A DNA stretch of 64,000 bases from Alphaproteobacteria bacterium (GCA_015232335.1 JADFZV010000003.1:1-64000), one strand, 5' to 3'; counted from the first letter of the stretch, positions 1 through 8,628 are shown. Numbers and translations: made by a program. The notes: generated from the sequence alone by a model not told the origin.

Positions 1-2
1 GC

Positions 3-827
3 AAATCCTATTGGCAGAGCATGGAAACCTATAAGGCCGAGTTTGCGCAGAAGCAGCAGGCTGCCGCGGATCAGACCTCAGTGCCGAAGGCGGAGCCGCT
101 GCAAACCGACCCCGGCAAAAGGGGGGTGATTTCGACCAACCCGGAAACCCCCGACTATCCCGACAGAGGCAACTTCGCCGACAAACTCTGGGGGGGCAGA
201 GTAAAGGCAAAGCCCTTTGTAGACGATCCGCGCAAAGGAACTTATTATTTCGGTGGTGCCGGAATGGATGGGGCCTATATCGGCGATATGGTGAAGGCCA
301 TGCAGGAAAACGGGGTTGGGAATGCCAAGGCGGTTGACCCTGCGAAATGGACTGACGGGGAAAAGGTGGATGCTGCCATGACCCTGCTTCGCCGCAACCA
401 GGATGGCGCCCAAACCGAATTTTCTCAGTTTGGTAAGGAAGGCAAGCAGTTCAACATGGTGGGCTATTCGCACGGCGGCTCGCAGGCGGCGCAGGCGGCA
501 GCCGACTATGCCGCTGCCGGAGGAAAGGTGGACCATCTGGTGCTGGTCGGCACACCGATCAGCCAGGAGTTTCTGGATAGGCTGAAGAGCAATCCCAATA
601 TCGGCAAGGTCGTCGTGAAGGATATCGAAGGACAAGGCGACCCTATCCGAGCAGGCATGAGTGCTGGAGAGCAGATAAGGGCATTGCCGAAACTCGTTGA
701 GGACATGGAAAGAGGGCGTAATGAAGGGCGGAGTATAGGTCATTTCTATTATGCAGGAGAGGATGCGATCAGGAAGTTGCGTAGGCGTGAACTTTCCAAG
801 CAGCTCTATGAGTGGGGCCTTCGATGA
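3..827 (+). CDS. Alpha/beta-hydrolase (lipase-like) domain protein, 5' end probably outside the window
   Basis: Serine-hydrolase fold, likely an esterase or lipase. Counting from the ATG at 21, a nucleophile elbow GYSHGG places Ser150, followed by Asp207 (GQGDP) and His241 (IGHFYY), which is a plausible catalytic triad in the usual order. The frame is open upstream of that ATG to base 3, there is no clear ribosome site, and the first 30 residues are a charged, Gln/Ala-rich stretch. The true protein is therefore probably longer and this is its C-terminal module. No signal peptide is visible. The stop overlaps the start of the next gene (ATGA), so the two are translationally coupled. The pairing of a hydrolase module with a small membrane protein resembles polymorphic toxin or type VI effector loci, but that role is inference. 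A housekeeping lipase is the alternative. Confidence 0.6.
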   Translation, partial: KSYWQSMETYKAEFAQKQQAAADQTSVPKAEPLQTDPGKRGVISTNPETPDYPDRGNFADKLWGGRVKAKPFVDDPRKGTYYFGGAGMDGAYIGDMVKAMQENGVGNAKAVDPAKWTDGEKVDAAMTLLRRNQDGAQTEFSQFGKEGKQFNMVGYSHGGSQAAQAAADYAAAGGKVDHLVLVGTPISQEFLDRLKSNPNIGKVVVKDIEGQGDPIRAGMSAGEQIRALPKLVEDMERGRNEGRSIGHFYYAGEDAIRKLRRRELSKQLYEWGLR

Positions 828-878
828 GATGGACCTTGCCGCAGACAGAAGGAAAGCTGGGGGCGCTGCAAGGCGCCC
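814..878 (+). repeat. Direct repeat, copy 1 of 2
   Basis: Sixty-five bases that recur at 1229-1293 with two mismatches and an offset of 415 bp. The repeat spans the stop of the hydrolase gene and the start of the small membrane protein gene, so the duplicated unit carries a gene-start junction. Confidence 0.9.
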
Positions 879-1228
879 TCGGCAATCTGCTGATCTTCGC
901 CAAGTTCGCCGTCTATGCCGCCGGGTGGGCATATCTTTCCTGGAGTATATTTCTTACACCCAATAACACATCTGCGAGTGTCGGCTGGATCACAACGATT
1001 TTACTTCTTCTCCTTATCTCCTGCTGGATCGCATCCTCGGCATGCAGCATCCTGCACCGGATTCTTGTGGGGCCCGTTCCAGAAAAGTGGAAAATGCTGG
1101 CAAGGGGCGTCGGCCTGTCCATGCTGATGTTCTACTTTTCCGCCAACTACCGCTATTACAGCCTAAGGCTATGTGCTGAACTGACTTGCGATGAGTGGTG
1201 GAAACCTCTTCTCAGAATATTGTTATGA
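824..1228 (+). CDS. Small membrane protein, candidate immunity protein for the upstream hydrolase
   Basis: A 134-residue protein I do not recognise. The ATG at 824 overlaps the TGA of the hydrolase gene in an ATGA junction, which decides this start over the GTG at 812. Two strongly hydrophobic segments (about residues 16-40 and 45-65) and a weaker one near residues 95-110 indicate an inner-membrane protein. Its first 18 codons lie in a 65-bp repeat that recurs at 1229-1293. Small membrane proteins directly behind an effector-like gene often protect the producer, so an immunity role is proposed from context only. Confidence 0.5.
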   Translation: MRWTLPQTEGKLGALQGALGNLLIFAKFAVYAAGWAYLSWSIFLTPNNTSASVGWITTILLLLLISCWIASSACSILHRILVGPVPEKWKMLARGVGLSMLMFYFSANYRYYSLRLCAELTCDEWWKPLLRILL

Positions 1229-1293
1229 GGGGGCTTCGATGAGATGGACCCTGCCGCAGACAGAAGGAAAGCTGGGGGCGCTGCAAGGCGCCC
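1229..1293 (+). repeat. Direct repeat, copy 2 of 2
   Basis: Second copy of the 65-bp repeat (63 of 65 bases identical to 814-878). It starts just after the stop of the small membrane protein and supplies a second ATG (1239) with the same 18 codons, after which the sequence diverges completely. Confidence 0.9.
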
Positions 1294-1790
1294 GTTTCAA
1301 CCGGCAGCGACTGGGCGAGTCAGGCCTTTACCCCCGCCAACGCTATAACGAGGCAAATGCCGGAACAAACTTGGCGGCCCAGCCAGACCGCACTCGATCA
1401 AATCGTTCCGCCGAAACCATCAACCGGCTTCGGTGGCGGTTTACTGACCGAGGAAGACAAGAGCGGGCGCAAGAGCAATCCCCTCCTCTCCAATCTTGCG
1501 CGTGAGCATCCGGAGAATCCTGTGCCTTTGCGCGGTGGATTGCTGGGCACACCCGTCAATTCCAATTTGGTCGCCGATGACAAACACCGCATCGACGGCA
1601 AGAAGCGCCTCATGCATGACGACTGGGCACGGATCATCAACAAAGCGCCGGATTTCAACGGCATTCTTCCCACCTTCAAATATCATGTCGAGACCCATGG
1701 CGATGCGGGGCGGGCCGATGTGGCCGACATGCTGTGGCGGGCCTCTCCGGGCCACCTGAGTGACCCGGAGTCTAGACAATCCTTCCTCAG
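1239..1790 (+). pseudogene. Chimeric gene remnant behind the second repeat copy
   Basis: From the ATG at 1239 the frame repeats the start of the upstream membrane protein for 18 codons, then changes to unrelated sequence and soon loses coding character. A different frame (open from about 1288) reads as credible protein up to about 1785, with segments such as LPTFKYHVETHGDAGRADVAD. It has no start of its own and runs without a stop into the antisense of the next gene. The simplest reading is the tail of an unrelated gene joined to a duplicated gene start by recombination, so neither part is intact. I do not recognise the tail. Confidence 0.45.
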
Positions 1791-1791
1791 A

Positions 1792-2238
1792 TCACATCCA
1801 GCGACCGCCGCCATGGCGTCCGCCCATTTTTCCTTCCGGCCCCATACCGAAGCTATTGCCCAATTCCTTCTTCTGCTCATCGGTAAGGGTGGCGATGAAG
1901 GCCTGACGGGCAGTAAACAGCTTGGTCTTGGCCTCGATGCGGGTCTTCATCATTTCGGTCTGATGCTCGCGAAACTGCTCGGGCGTCATGGCCTGAATGG
2001 CCGCGGGGTCCATTGCGTTGCGAACATTCTGATGCTCGGCCCTGGTCTCGGTTGCCAGCTTCTGGAAGGAAGCGTAGGCCGCCTTCTGGGCATCCGTCAG
2101 CTTCAAGGTTTCGACAATCTGGTTCTGATTGCAACCACCGGGACCATCGCCAAATCCGGGGCCAGCGGCCAGAACGGGCACTGCGGCGAGGGACAGAACA
2201 GCCGCCGAGGCGAGCAGGTATTTGGTAAAGCGTTTCAT
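1792..2238 (-). CDS. Spy/CpxP-family periplasmic protein with LTxxQ motifs
   Basis: A 148-residue exported protein. Residues 1-25 form a Sec signal peptide (MKRF, hydrophobic core, VLA-A cleavage). The mature part is helical and charged and carries two LTxxQ motifs (LTDAQ and LTDEQ), the hallmark of the Spy/CpxP/ZraP family of periplasmic chaperones and stress sensors. The C-terminal 20 residues are rich in Gly, Met and His, which could bind metal. The start chosen is the ATG at 2238 preceded by a GGAG-type site; the frame is open further upstream but that part lacks coding character. It is divergent from an OmpR-type regulator and its kinase, the arrangement of E. coli cpxP and cpxRA, so it is probably controlled by them. 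Confidence 0.8.
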   Translation of the reverse strand: MKRFTKYLLASAAVLSLAAVPVLAAGPGFGDGPGGCNQNQIVETLKLTDAQKAAYASFQKLATETRAEHQNVRNAMDPAAIQAMTPEQFREHQTEMMKTRIEAKTKLFTARQAFIATLTDEQKKELGNSFGMGPEGKMGGRHGGGRWM

Positions 2239-2292
2239 GATAGTCTCCTGTGGATGGGTGAACTCTTGCTGACACCAACTACACCACCTTCC

Positions 2293-2342
2293 TGTAACGG
2301 GCGGATGTCGGACAAACGCCTTTCTTGTAACGAAGTGTAACG
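2293..2342. promoter_or_regulatory. TGTAACG direct repeats, probable response-regulator operator
   Basis: TGTAACG occurs at 2293-2299, 2326-2332 and 2336-2342. The last two give GTAAC-N5-GTAAC, a 10-bp period like the GTAAA-N5-GTAAA box of E. coli CpxR. The first copy lies 33 bp away, about three helical turns. The site is between the divergent Spy-like gene and the OmpR-type regulator, so it could serve both. Binding by this regulator is inference. Confidence 0.6.
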
Positions 2343-2383
2343 ACACATGACCAAAGCCCCCGCTTGGCGCTATCATCGACGCC

Positions 2384-3112
2384 ATGGACACTGAAACCGA
2401 CATTCTGATCGTCGATGACGACCGCGAAATCCGCGACTTGCTGTCGCGTTTCCTGACCCGGCACGCCATGAAGGTGGCTTCGGTCAAGGATGGGGCCGAG
2501 TTGAATAAGCGGCTTGCCCTGAAGCGGCCCGGCCTGATCGTTCTCGATCTCATGCTGCCCGGCGAAGACGGGCTTTCCATTCTAAGGCGGCTTAGGTCCG
2601 ATGCCATGACCGCAACCATTCCCGTGGTCATGCTGACCGCCATGGGGGAAGAGACCGACCGCATCGTCGGCCTTGAAATGGGGGCCGACGACTATCTGCC
2701 CAAACCCTTCAATCCCCGGGAACTTTTGGCCCGCATCAAGGCTGTGCTGCGCCGGGCCAAGCCCGGGCCAGCCTCGGACAACGAGGCCGAGGGATTTCGC
2801 TTCGCAAATTTCATGCTGGATTGTTCCGCCCGCCAGTTGCATGGGCCAGATGGAGCCGTCATCGACCTTACCGGTGGCGAGTTCGATCTTCTGAAGGCTC
2901 TGGTCGAACATGCCGGACGCGTTCTGACCCGCGACCAATTGCTGGACCTGACAAAAGGACGTCTGGCCGGTCCCTTCGACCGCTCGATCGACATTCAGAT
3001 CAGCCGCATTCGCAAGAAGATCGAACAGGATGCGAAAGAGCCTGAGTTGATCAAAACGGTTCGCGGCGGCGGCTATGTCCTGACCGCCAGCGTTGAGAGG
3101 AGCAAGCCATGA
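2384..3112 (+). CDS. OmpR-family response regulator (Cpx-like)
   Basis: A 242-residue DNA-binding response regulator. The receiver domain (about 5-118) has the acidic pair Asp11/Asp12, the phosphoacceptor Asp55 in VLDLMLPGEDG, Thr85 and Lys107 in LPKPF. A winged-helix domain follows (about 140-235) and ends with the family signature IKTVRGGGYVL. It receives phosphate from the kinase encoded next, whose ATG overlaps this TGA. The upstream Spy-like gene and the TGTAACG repeats suggest an envelope-stress or metal-stress circuit that regulates itself. The closeness to CpxR or OmpR is at family level only. Confidence 0.9.
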   Translation: MDTETDILIVDDDREIRDLLSRFLTRHAMKVASVKDGAELNKRLALKRPGLIVLDLMLPGEDGLSILRRLRSDAMTATIPVVMLTAMGEETDRIVGLEMGADDYLPKPFNPRELLARIKAVLRRAKPGPASDNEAEGFRFANFMLDCSARQLHGPDGAVIDLTGGEFDLLKALVEHAGRVLTRDQLLDLTKGRLAGPFDRSIDIQISRIRKKIEQDAKEPELIKTVRGGGYVLTASVERSKP

Positions 3113-4488
3113 TCAAGCGCTTCTGGCCCACCAGCATTCTGGGCCGCGCCATGGCCGTGCTGGCCATCGGTCTGCTGCTGTCGCATCTGGCAGCTCTCGC
3201 CCTTTACTCGGGCAACCGCGAGGAAGCCCTGACAACGCTGGGCGGGCGGCAAACGGCAGAGCGCATCGTGGGCCTTGCCACCGCCATGTCGGATGCCCCT
3301 CCCTCGCAACGGGAGCAATTGGCCCGCAGCATGAGCCGTCACGGTTTTTTTGTGTCCTGGTCGACCGAACCTTACGTAGCGCGCGAACATGCCAGGGGAT
3401 TCTCCGCCATCATCGCCGGTGAATTGGGACGCCTGGCCGGTCCCTCCATGGATGTTCGCGTACAGCCCAGCAACGAAGGCCCACAAGGGATGCTGGGGAA
3501 TGCCCCCTGGGGCGGCCCAGGGCGCGGCCCCATGCATGAATTCTCGCACCAGCGCAGCTTTATGATTTCGCTAAAACTGGCCGATGGCAGTTGGCTCAAC
3601 GCCGTGATCAAGGGCGAGCCACCCGACACGCTGTGGCGCGGACGTTTCCTGATGGGTTTTGCCGCCACCACCCTGATCACGCTGCTGCTGGCCGCCTGGG
3701 CGGTTTCTCGCGCCGTACGTCCCTTGCGCCTCTTTGCCGGGGCGGCTGAAAGGCTGGGCACGGATATGGCTGCCCCACCCTTGGACGAAAGCGGACCGGC
3801 CGAAGTAAAAAAAGCGGCTCATGCCTTCAATCGCATGCAAGAGCGCCTGAGACGCTTCGTTGATGATCGCACACGCATGCTGGCTGCCATCTCGCACGAT
3901 CTGAGAACGCCGCTGACGCGCATGCGCTTGCGCGCCGAATTCGTCGATGACGAGGAGACAAGGGCCAAGATGCTCGCCGACCTCGACGAGATGGAGGCGA
4001 TGATCGGCGCCACATTGGCTTTTGCCCGCGACAGCGCCAAGGCAGAGGATCGCCGCCCCATCGATTTGGCCCAGTTATTGTCGGGACTGGCAACCGACAT
4101 GCAGGAAACTGGGCGAAAAGCCACCTTCCTCGGCCCTGAAGCGGCCCCCTTCACAGGGGCCCCCATCGCGCTGAAACGGGCGTTTTCAAATCTGGTCGAT
4201 AATGCCATCGCCTATGGCGGCGGGGCGGATATTTCGCTAACCGCGCATTCAGACCGCTATGAGATTTCCATTGCGGATGAGGGACCGGGCATCCCCGAAG
4301 ATTTGCAAGAACGCGTCTTCGCGCCCTTTTTTCGCATCGAAGGCTCGCGCTCGCGCGAGACCGGCGGGGTTGGCCTGGGGCTTTCAGTGGCCCGCGACAT
4401 CCTGCGCGGCCATGGCGGCGACATCTCGCTCGCCAACAGGCAGGAAGGAGGCTTGCGCGTCACCGTTTCGCTGCCTCGGATTTCATGA
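3109..4488 (+). CDS. Sensor histidine kinase (EnvZ/CpxA type)
   Basis: A 459-residue membrane kinase. It has a first transmembrane helix (about 11-31), a periplasmic region of roughly 145 residues with a Gly/Pro/Met/His-rich stretch near 125-145, and a second helix (about 178-202). A HAMP segment follows, then the dimerisation helix with phosphoacceptor His263 in SHDLRTPLTRMR. The HATPase domain has an N box (NLVDNAIAYG), DEGPGIP and GVGLGLSVA. The gene overlaps the regulator by 4 bp, so the pair is one unit. It ends only 5 bp from the convergent hpnH stop. The signal is unknown; the Spy-like neighbour makes envelope stress or metals the first guess. Confidence 0.9.
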   Translation: MIKRFWPTSILGRAMAVLAIGLLLSHLAALALYSGNREEALTTLGGRQTAERIVGLATAMSDAPPSQREQLARSMSRHGFFVSWSTEPYVAREHARGFSAIIAGELGRLAGPSMDVRVQPSNEGPQGMLGNAPWGGPGRGPMHEFSHQRSFMISLKLADGSWLNAVIKGEPPDTLWRGRFLMGFAATTLITLLLAAWAVSRAVRPLRLFAGAAERLGTDMAAPPLDESGPAEVKKAAHAFNRMQERLRRFVDDRTRMLAAISHDLRTPLTRMRLRAEFVDDEETRAKMLADLDEMEAMIGATLAFARDSAKAEDRRPIDLAQLLSGLATDMQETGRKATFLGPEAAPFTGAPIALKRAFSNLVDNAIAYGGGADISLTAHSDRYEISIADEGPGIPEDLQERVFAPFFRIEGSRSRETGGVGLGLSVARDILRGHGGDISLANRQEGGLRVTVSLPRIS

Positions 4489-4493
4489 ATTTT

Positions 4494-5516
4494 TCAGGTT
4501 GATGTCAGGCCAGGACCGCGCAGGAAGACTTTCAGAGCTTTCAAGGGATGGGCCACGGTATCAGCCACCGCCGTGGCTTCGTAGCCGCAATGCATCATGC
4601 AGTCGGCACAGCGCGGATCCTTCCCTTCGCCGTAGCGTTCCCAATCGGTCGTTTCCATCAGTTCCTTGAAACTGTTCGCATGTCCGTCTGACAGCAGATA
4701 ACAGGGCTTTTGCCAGCCGAATACATTGCGTGTGGGCGTACCCCAGGGAGTGCAGGCATAGTCCTGATTGCCCGCCAGAAAATCGAGGAAGAGGGTGCTT
4801 TGCGAGAAGCGCCAGTTCCGACCTTTTCCCAAGAGAAAGAGTTCGCGAAACAAACGGCGCGTCCGCTCGCGCTTTAAGAACTTGTCCTGGGACGGCGCCG
4901 CTTCATAGGGAAATCCCGGCGAGACGGTAACGCCCTCAACCCCCAGATCGGAACAGGCGTAGCTGATGAAATCGGCAAGTTTGCCGACATCGTGCCCTTC
5001 ATAAAGGGTGCAATTGATATTGGTGCGAAAGCCCTTCGAGCGAGCCAGGCGTATGGCCGAGACAGCGCGCTCGAACACGCCATCTTGCCCGACAGCGCGA
5101 TCGTGTTCTTCCTTCATGCCGTCCAGATGAACCGAGAAGGTCAGATAGGGTGTAGGTTTGAAACGATCGATGCGCTTTTCCAGCAAAAGCGCGTTGGTGC
5201 ATAAATAAACGAATTTCTTGCGCTCGATGATCCCCTCGACGATCTCTTCGATGTCCTTGTGCAGCAAAGGTTCGCCACCGGGAATCGAGACGATGGGAGC
5301 CCCGCAGGCATCAACGGCATCCAGACATTCCTTGACTGTGAGGCGCTTGTTCAGAATCTCGTCCGGATAATCGATCTTGCCGCAGCCGGGGCAGGCCAGA
5401 TTGCAGCGAAACAAGGGCTCCAACATCAGAACCAGCGGATAGCGCGCCCGGCCCTTAAGTCGCTGCGCCATGATATAACTGCCGACACGCCATTGCTGGA
5501 TCAGGGGAACGCTCAT
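4494..5516 (-). CDS. hpnH: Adenosyl-hopene transferase HpnH (radical SAM)
   Basis: A 340-residue radical SAM enzyme that joins the 5'-deoxyadenosyl group of SAM to diploptene, the first step in extending hopanoids to C35 forms. The 4Fe-4S motif CX3CX2C is at Cys38, Cys42 and Cys45. An SAM-binding SIPGGEPLLH segment and a C-terminal cysteine group (CADCMMHC, preceded by CTPWG) follow, as in the HpnH family with its DUF3463 tail. Length and start (MSVPLIQQW) fit the family. Its start overlaps the stop of ispH by 4 bp, linking hopanoid extension to isoprenoid supply, and hpnA/hpnL lie just beyond ispH. Confidence 0.93.
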   Translation of the reverse strand: MSVPLIQQWRVGSYIMAQRLKGRARYPLVLMLEPLFRCNLACPGCGKIDYPDEILNKRLTVKECLDAVDACGAPIVSIPGGEPLLHKDIEEIVEGIIERKKFVYLCTNALLLEKRIDRFKPTPYLTFSVHLDGMKEEHDRAVGQDGVFERAVSAIRLARSKGFRTNINCTLYEGHDVGKLADFISYACSDLGVEGVTVSPGFPYEAAPSQDKFLKRERTRRLFRELFLLGKGRNWRFSQSTLFLDFLAGNQDYACTPWGTPTRNVFGWQKPCYLLSDGHANSFKELMETTDWERYGEGKDPRCADCMMHCGYEATAVADTVAHPLKALKVFLRGPGLTST

Positions 5517-6469
5517 GCTTTTCGCCTTGCGACATCCGGGAATTTTTCGGGCATCTTGAAACTTACATTCTCTTCCACGCCATCCAAAATTTTAAGATCG
5601 ATCGAACGCAAGGTTTCAAGCTTGGCGATCAGTTCGTCGATCAACTCGTCAGGGGCAGAAGCGCCTGCCGTGACCCCAACGGCTGTAATCCCGTCGAGCC
5701 ACGTAACATCCAACCCATTGGCATCGTCAAGCAGATAGCTGGGCTTGCCCAGTTCAAGGCCGATCTCGCGCAGGCGGTTCGAGTTCGAACTGTTCTTGGC
5801 CCCCACCACCAGAATAATTTCGCTGATCTTGGCAAGCTTACGCACCGCCATCTGGCGGTTCTGGGTGGCATAGCAGATGTCGCGCACGTCGGGCCCCATG
5901 ATCTGGGGAAAGCGCGTCTTCAAGGCCTCGATAACGGCTCTGGTATCATCGGTCGACAGCGTGGTTTGCGTGATATAGGCCACTTCGGCGCCATCGGGAA
6001 TATCGAGGGTCTCCACATCCTTGGGCCTGGTCACCAGATGCACCCCCCCGGGAACGCGGCCCATGGTGCCCTCCACCTCGGGATGGCCAGCATGCCCGAT
6101 CAGAACAACATGCGCTCCCTTGGATGCATAGCGTCCGCCCTCATTATGCACCTTTGTCACCAGCGGGCAGGTGGCGTCGATCACGGGCAGGCCGCGCCTT
6201 GCCGCTTCCTCCTCGACCGTTGCCGCCACGCCATGCGCGCTGAAAATGGTGACTTCACCCTGGGGAATTTCCTCCAGTTCCTCGACGAAGATCACGCCCT
6301 TGGCCTTCAAGCTTTCCACCACCCGCTTGTTGTGGACGATCTCATGACGGACATAGATCGGCGGTCCGTAAAGCTCGAGCGCTTTCTCGACGATATCAAT
6401 GGCGCGCGTCACACCGGCGCAAAAACCGCGCGGCTGGGCAAGGATGACTTTCAGGACAGGGGATGGCAT
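5513..6469 (-). CDS. ispH: 4-hydroxy-3-methylbut-2-enyl diphosphate reductase
   Basis: Last enzyme of the MEP pathway; it reduces HMBPP to IPP and DMAPP with a 4Fe-4S cluster. The three cluster ligands are Cys17 (RGFCAGV), Cys101 (DATCPLV) and Cys199 (DICYATQ). The proton-donor Glu131 lies in GHPEVEGT. The 318-residue length is typical, so no domain is missing. It is followed with a 4-bp overlap by hpnH, and the hopanoid genes hpnA-hpnL are divergent across a 97-bp gap. The C5 units it makes feed squalene and hopanoid synthesis. Confidence 0.96.
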   Translation of the reverse strand: MPSPVLKVILAQPRGFCAGVTRAIDIVEKALELYGPPIYVRHEIVHNKRVVESLKAKGVIFVEELEEIPQGEVTIFSAHGVAATVEEEAARRGLPVIDATCPLVTKVHNEGGRYASKGAHVVLIGHAGHPEVEGTMGRVPGGVHLVTRPKDVETLDIPDGAEVAYITQTTLSTDDTRAVIEALKTRFPQIMGPDVRDICYATQNRQMAVRKLAKISEIILVVGAKNSSNSNRLREIGLELGKPSYLLDDANGLDVTWLDGITAVGVTAGASAPDELIDELIAKLETLRSIDLKILDGVEENVSFKMPEKFPDVARRKA

Positions 6470-6566
6470 GGCTGGCTCTTGTGAAATCCGGAACTAGCAG
6501 ATAGCTTGCAAATCACGCTTCGCCAAGGGGAAATCGGCGCATGAGGCCATGCAATAGGGAAAGTTC

Positions 6567-7556
6567 ATGACTATCCTGGTGACAGGAGCCACCGGCTTTG
6601 TGGGCGCTGCCGTGGCCCGCGCCCTTGCCGCCAGGGGCCACAAGCTGCGCCTGCTGGTCCGTCCGGGGGCGAATGGGCGCAATTTGCAAGGCCTGACGGC
6701 GGAATTGGCCGAAGGTCGCCTGGACGATCCCAAGTCGCTCCCCCCTGCCCTTAAAGGCTGCAAAGCCCTGTTTCATGTCGCCGCAGACTACCGGCTATGG
6801 GTGCCCGACCCAGAAAATATGCTGCGGACCAATCTGGGCGGCACCATGGCGCTTCTCGAAGCCGGGGCCAAAGAAGGGCTTGAGCGCATGGTCTATACCA
6901 GCAGCGTGGCCGTTCTGGGCCTCAAACCCAATGGCGCTTCCTCGGACGAGGAAACACCCTCGGACCTTTCCGACATGATCGGCCCCTATAAGCGTTCAAA
7001 ATTCCTGGCAGAATCGGCTGTGCGGCGCGCCGTGGCGGAAAAGGGCTGGCCGGTGGTGATCGTCAATCCATCCACCCCCATCGGCCCTTTCGATGTAAAG
7101 CCCACCCCCACCGGCCGCATGATCGTCGAGGCGGCCAAGGGGCGCATGCCGGTCTATGTCGATACCGGGCTGAATGTGGTTCATGTCGACGACGTGGCTG
7201 AGGGGCATCTGCTGGCCTTCGACAAGGGGCGCATCGGCGAGCGTTATATTCTGGGCGGCGAAAATCTGGCTCTTCGCGACATTCTGATCGAAGTGGCCCG
7301 CCAGACTGAAGGCAAGCCACCCTTGTTCGCCCTGCCTCACTGGGCGGTGATGCCGGTTGCCCTTGTCCAGGAATTCTGGGCGCGTCAGTTCGGCGGCGAG
7401 CCGATGGCAACACTGGACGGCATTCGCATGGCGAAGAAGAAAATGTTTTTCACCTCGGCCAAGGCCGAACGGGAATTGGGCTACCGCTTCCGGCCTGCCA
7501 GGCAAGCCATCGCCGACGCCGTGACCTGGTTCAAGGCCAACGGATATCTAGGGTGA
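6567..7556 (+). CDS. hpnA: Hopanoid-associated sugar epimerase HpnA
   Basis: A 329-residue NAD-dependent epimerase/dehydratase of the extended SDR superfamily. The nucleotide-binding motif GATGFVG is at the N terminus. Further on are the TSSVAVLG strand with the catalytic Ser and a YKRSK motif with Tyr and Lys. The IVNPSTPIGPFDVKPTPTG segment is characteristic of HpnA. The family is tied to hopanoid gene clusters and is thought to act on the sugar part of composite hopanoids; the exact substrate is not fixed. The gene overlaps hpnL by 4 bp (GTGA) and is divergent from ispH-hpnH. Confidence 0.9.
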   Translation: MTILVTGATGFVGAAVARALAARGHKLRLLVRPGANGRNLQGLTAELAEGRLDDPKSLPPALKGCKALFHVAADYRLWVPDPENMLRTNLGGTMALLEAGAKEGLERMVYTSSVAVLGLKPNGASSDEETPSDLSDMIGPYKRSKFLAESAVRRAVAEKGWPVVIVNPSTPIGPFDVKPTPTGRMIVEAAKGRMPVYVDTGLNVVHVDDVAEGHLLAFDKGRIGERYILGGENLALRDILIEVARQTEGKPPLFALPHWAVMPVALVQEFWARQFGGEPMATLDGIRMAKKKMFFTSAKAERELGYRFRPARQAIADAVTWFKANGYLG

Positions 7557-8530
7557 GACTGGTGGCCCATCCCTGGCTTCTGGCCATTGGCCTTGCGGGG
7601 CTGGCGGCCAGCCTTCTTCTGGTGATCGATCAGGGCATGAGCCAGGTCTGGCAGGCGATGGCAAGACTGGGCTGGGGCTTTGCCTTGATTGTGGCTTGGC
7701 GCGCCCTTTCCCTGGTCACGGCGGCCCAGGCATGGCGGAGCCTGCTTCTTGCGGATGCGCGCCCATCCCTGGGACGCATGAGCCTCTGGCGCTGGATCTG
7801 CGAGGCGATCAACAGTCTTCTGCCCGTGGCCCAGATCGGAGGCGATCTGGTCCGCGCCCGTTTGGCGGGTGCGTCTCAAGGCGCTGCCGCGTCGGGCGCC
7901 GCCGTGGTAGTGGATATCACGCTCAATCTACTGATGCAGTGTCTCTTTGCCCTGCTGGCCTTGGCCTTCCTAATTGGCGGCAGCAGCGCCGGTTATGGCG
8001 GCAGCTTGGCAGCAACCTTGTTCCTAAGCACTGGCGGGATCGCCCTCTTCTGGGCGCTGCAGAAACGTGGCCTGTTCGGCCTGCTCGCCCGCTTCGTGGC
8101 CGTCATCGGCAAGGGAGCTTCACTGGACAGGGCCTTGGTGGGCGCCGAAAATCTGGATCAGTCCATCCGAGCTCTTTACGCCCGCCCGGGCGATCTGGCG
8201 ACGGCCCTGTTCTGGCACACGCTCTCAACGGCATCGCGCGTGGGCGAGGTTTGGCTGATCCTGTTCCTGATGGGCAGCCCGGCAACCCTTGCTGCGGCCC
8301 TGATCATCGAATCCCTGACTGCCCTTCTGCGCACCGCCGCCTTCCTGGTGCCCGGCGGACTTGGCGTGCAGGAAGGCTCGCTGCTAGCCCTGGGCAGCCT
8401 GGTCGGCATCGCGCCGGAAGCGGCGCTGGCCATGGCGCTGATCAAGCGGGGGCGCGAAATCAGTGTCGGGCTGATGGGCCTGCTGGCTTGGGGGGCTGTC
8501 AAATCTATTTATGCATCGATCAAGAAGTGA
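7553..8530 (+). CDS. hpnL: HpnL-family integral membrane protein
   Basis: A 325-residue polytopic membrane protein with about eight hydrophobic helices. It belongs to the lysylphosphatidylglycerol synthase transmembrane (UPF0104) superfamily, with features such as NSLLPVAQIGGDLVRA near the N terminus and VPGGLGVQEG near the C terminus. HpnL-family members sit in hopanoid clusters and are thought to move or present hopanoid intermediates, but their activity is unproven. The start is a GTG overlapping the hpnA stop, so the two are coupled. About 80 bp of non-coding sequence separate it from the next gene. Confidence 0.78.
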   Translation: MRLVAHPWLLAIGLAGLAASLLLVIDQGMSQVWQAMARLGWGFALIVAWRALSLVTAAQAWRSLLLADARPSLGRMSLWRWICEAINSLLPVAQIGGDLVRARLAGASQGAAASGAAVVVDITLNLLMQCLFALLALAFLIGGSSAGYGGSLAATLFLSTGGIALFWALQKRGLFGLLARFVAVIGKGASLDRALVGAENLDQSIRALYARPGDLATALFWHTLSTASRVGEVWLILFLMGSPATLAAALIIESLTALLRTAAFLVPGGLGVQEGSLLALGSLVGIAPEAALAMALIKRGREISVGLMGLLAWGAVKSIYASIKK

Positions 8531-8628
8531 CGCCCGATTTTTCTGGTTAAATTAGATGGCTTGAAATGAAACTTGGCGTTAGGGAATAATGATCAAAATT
8601 CTGCGGTTTGGATCAAAGAACAAAAGAT

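Noticed and set aside
1357..2340. A single 327-codon gene on the plus strand
   Set aside because: Only the first part (to about 1785) has coding character; the rest is antisense to the Spy-like gene, which has a signal peptide and two LTxxQ motifs.
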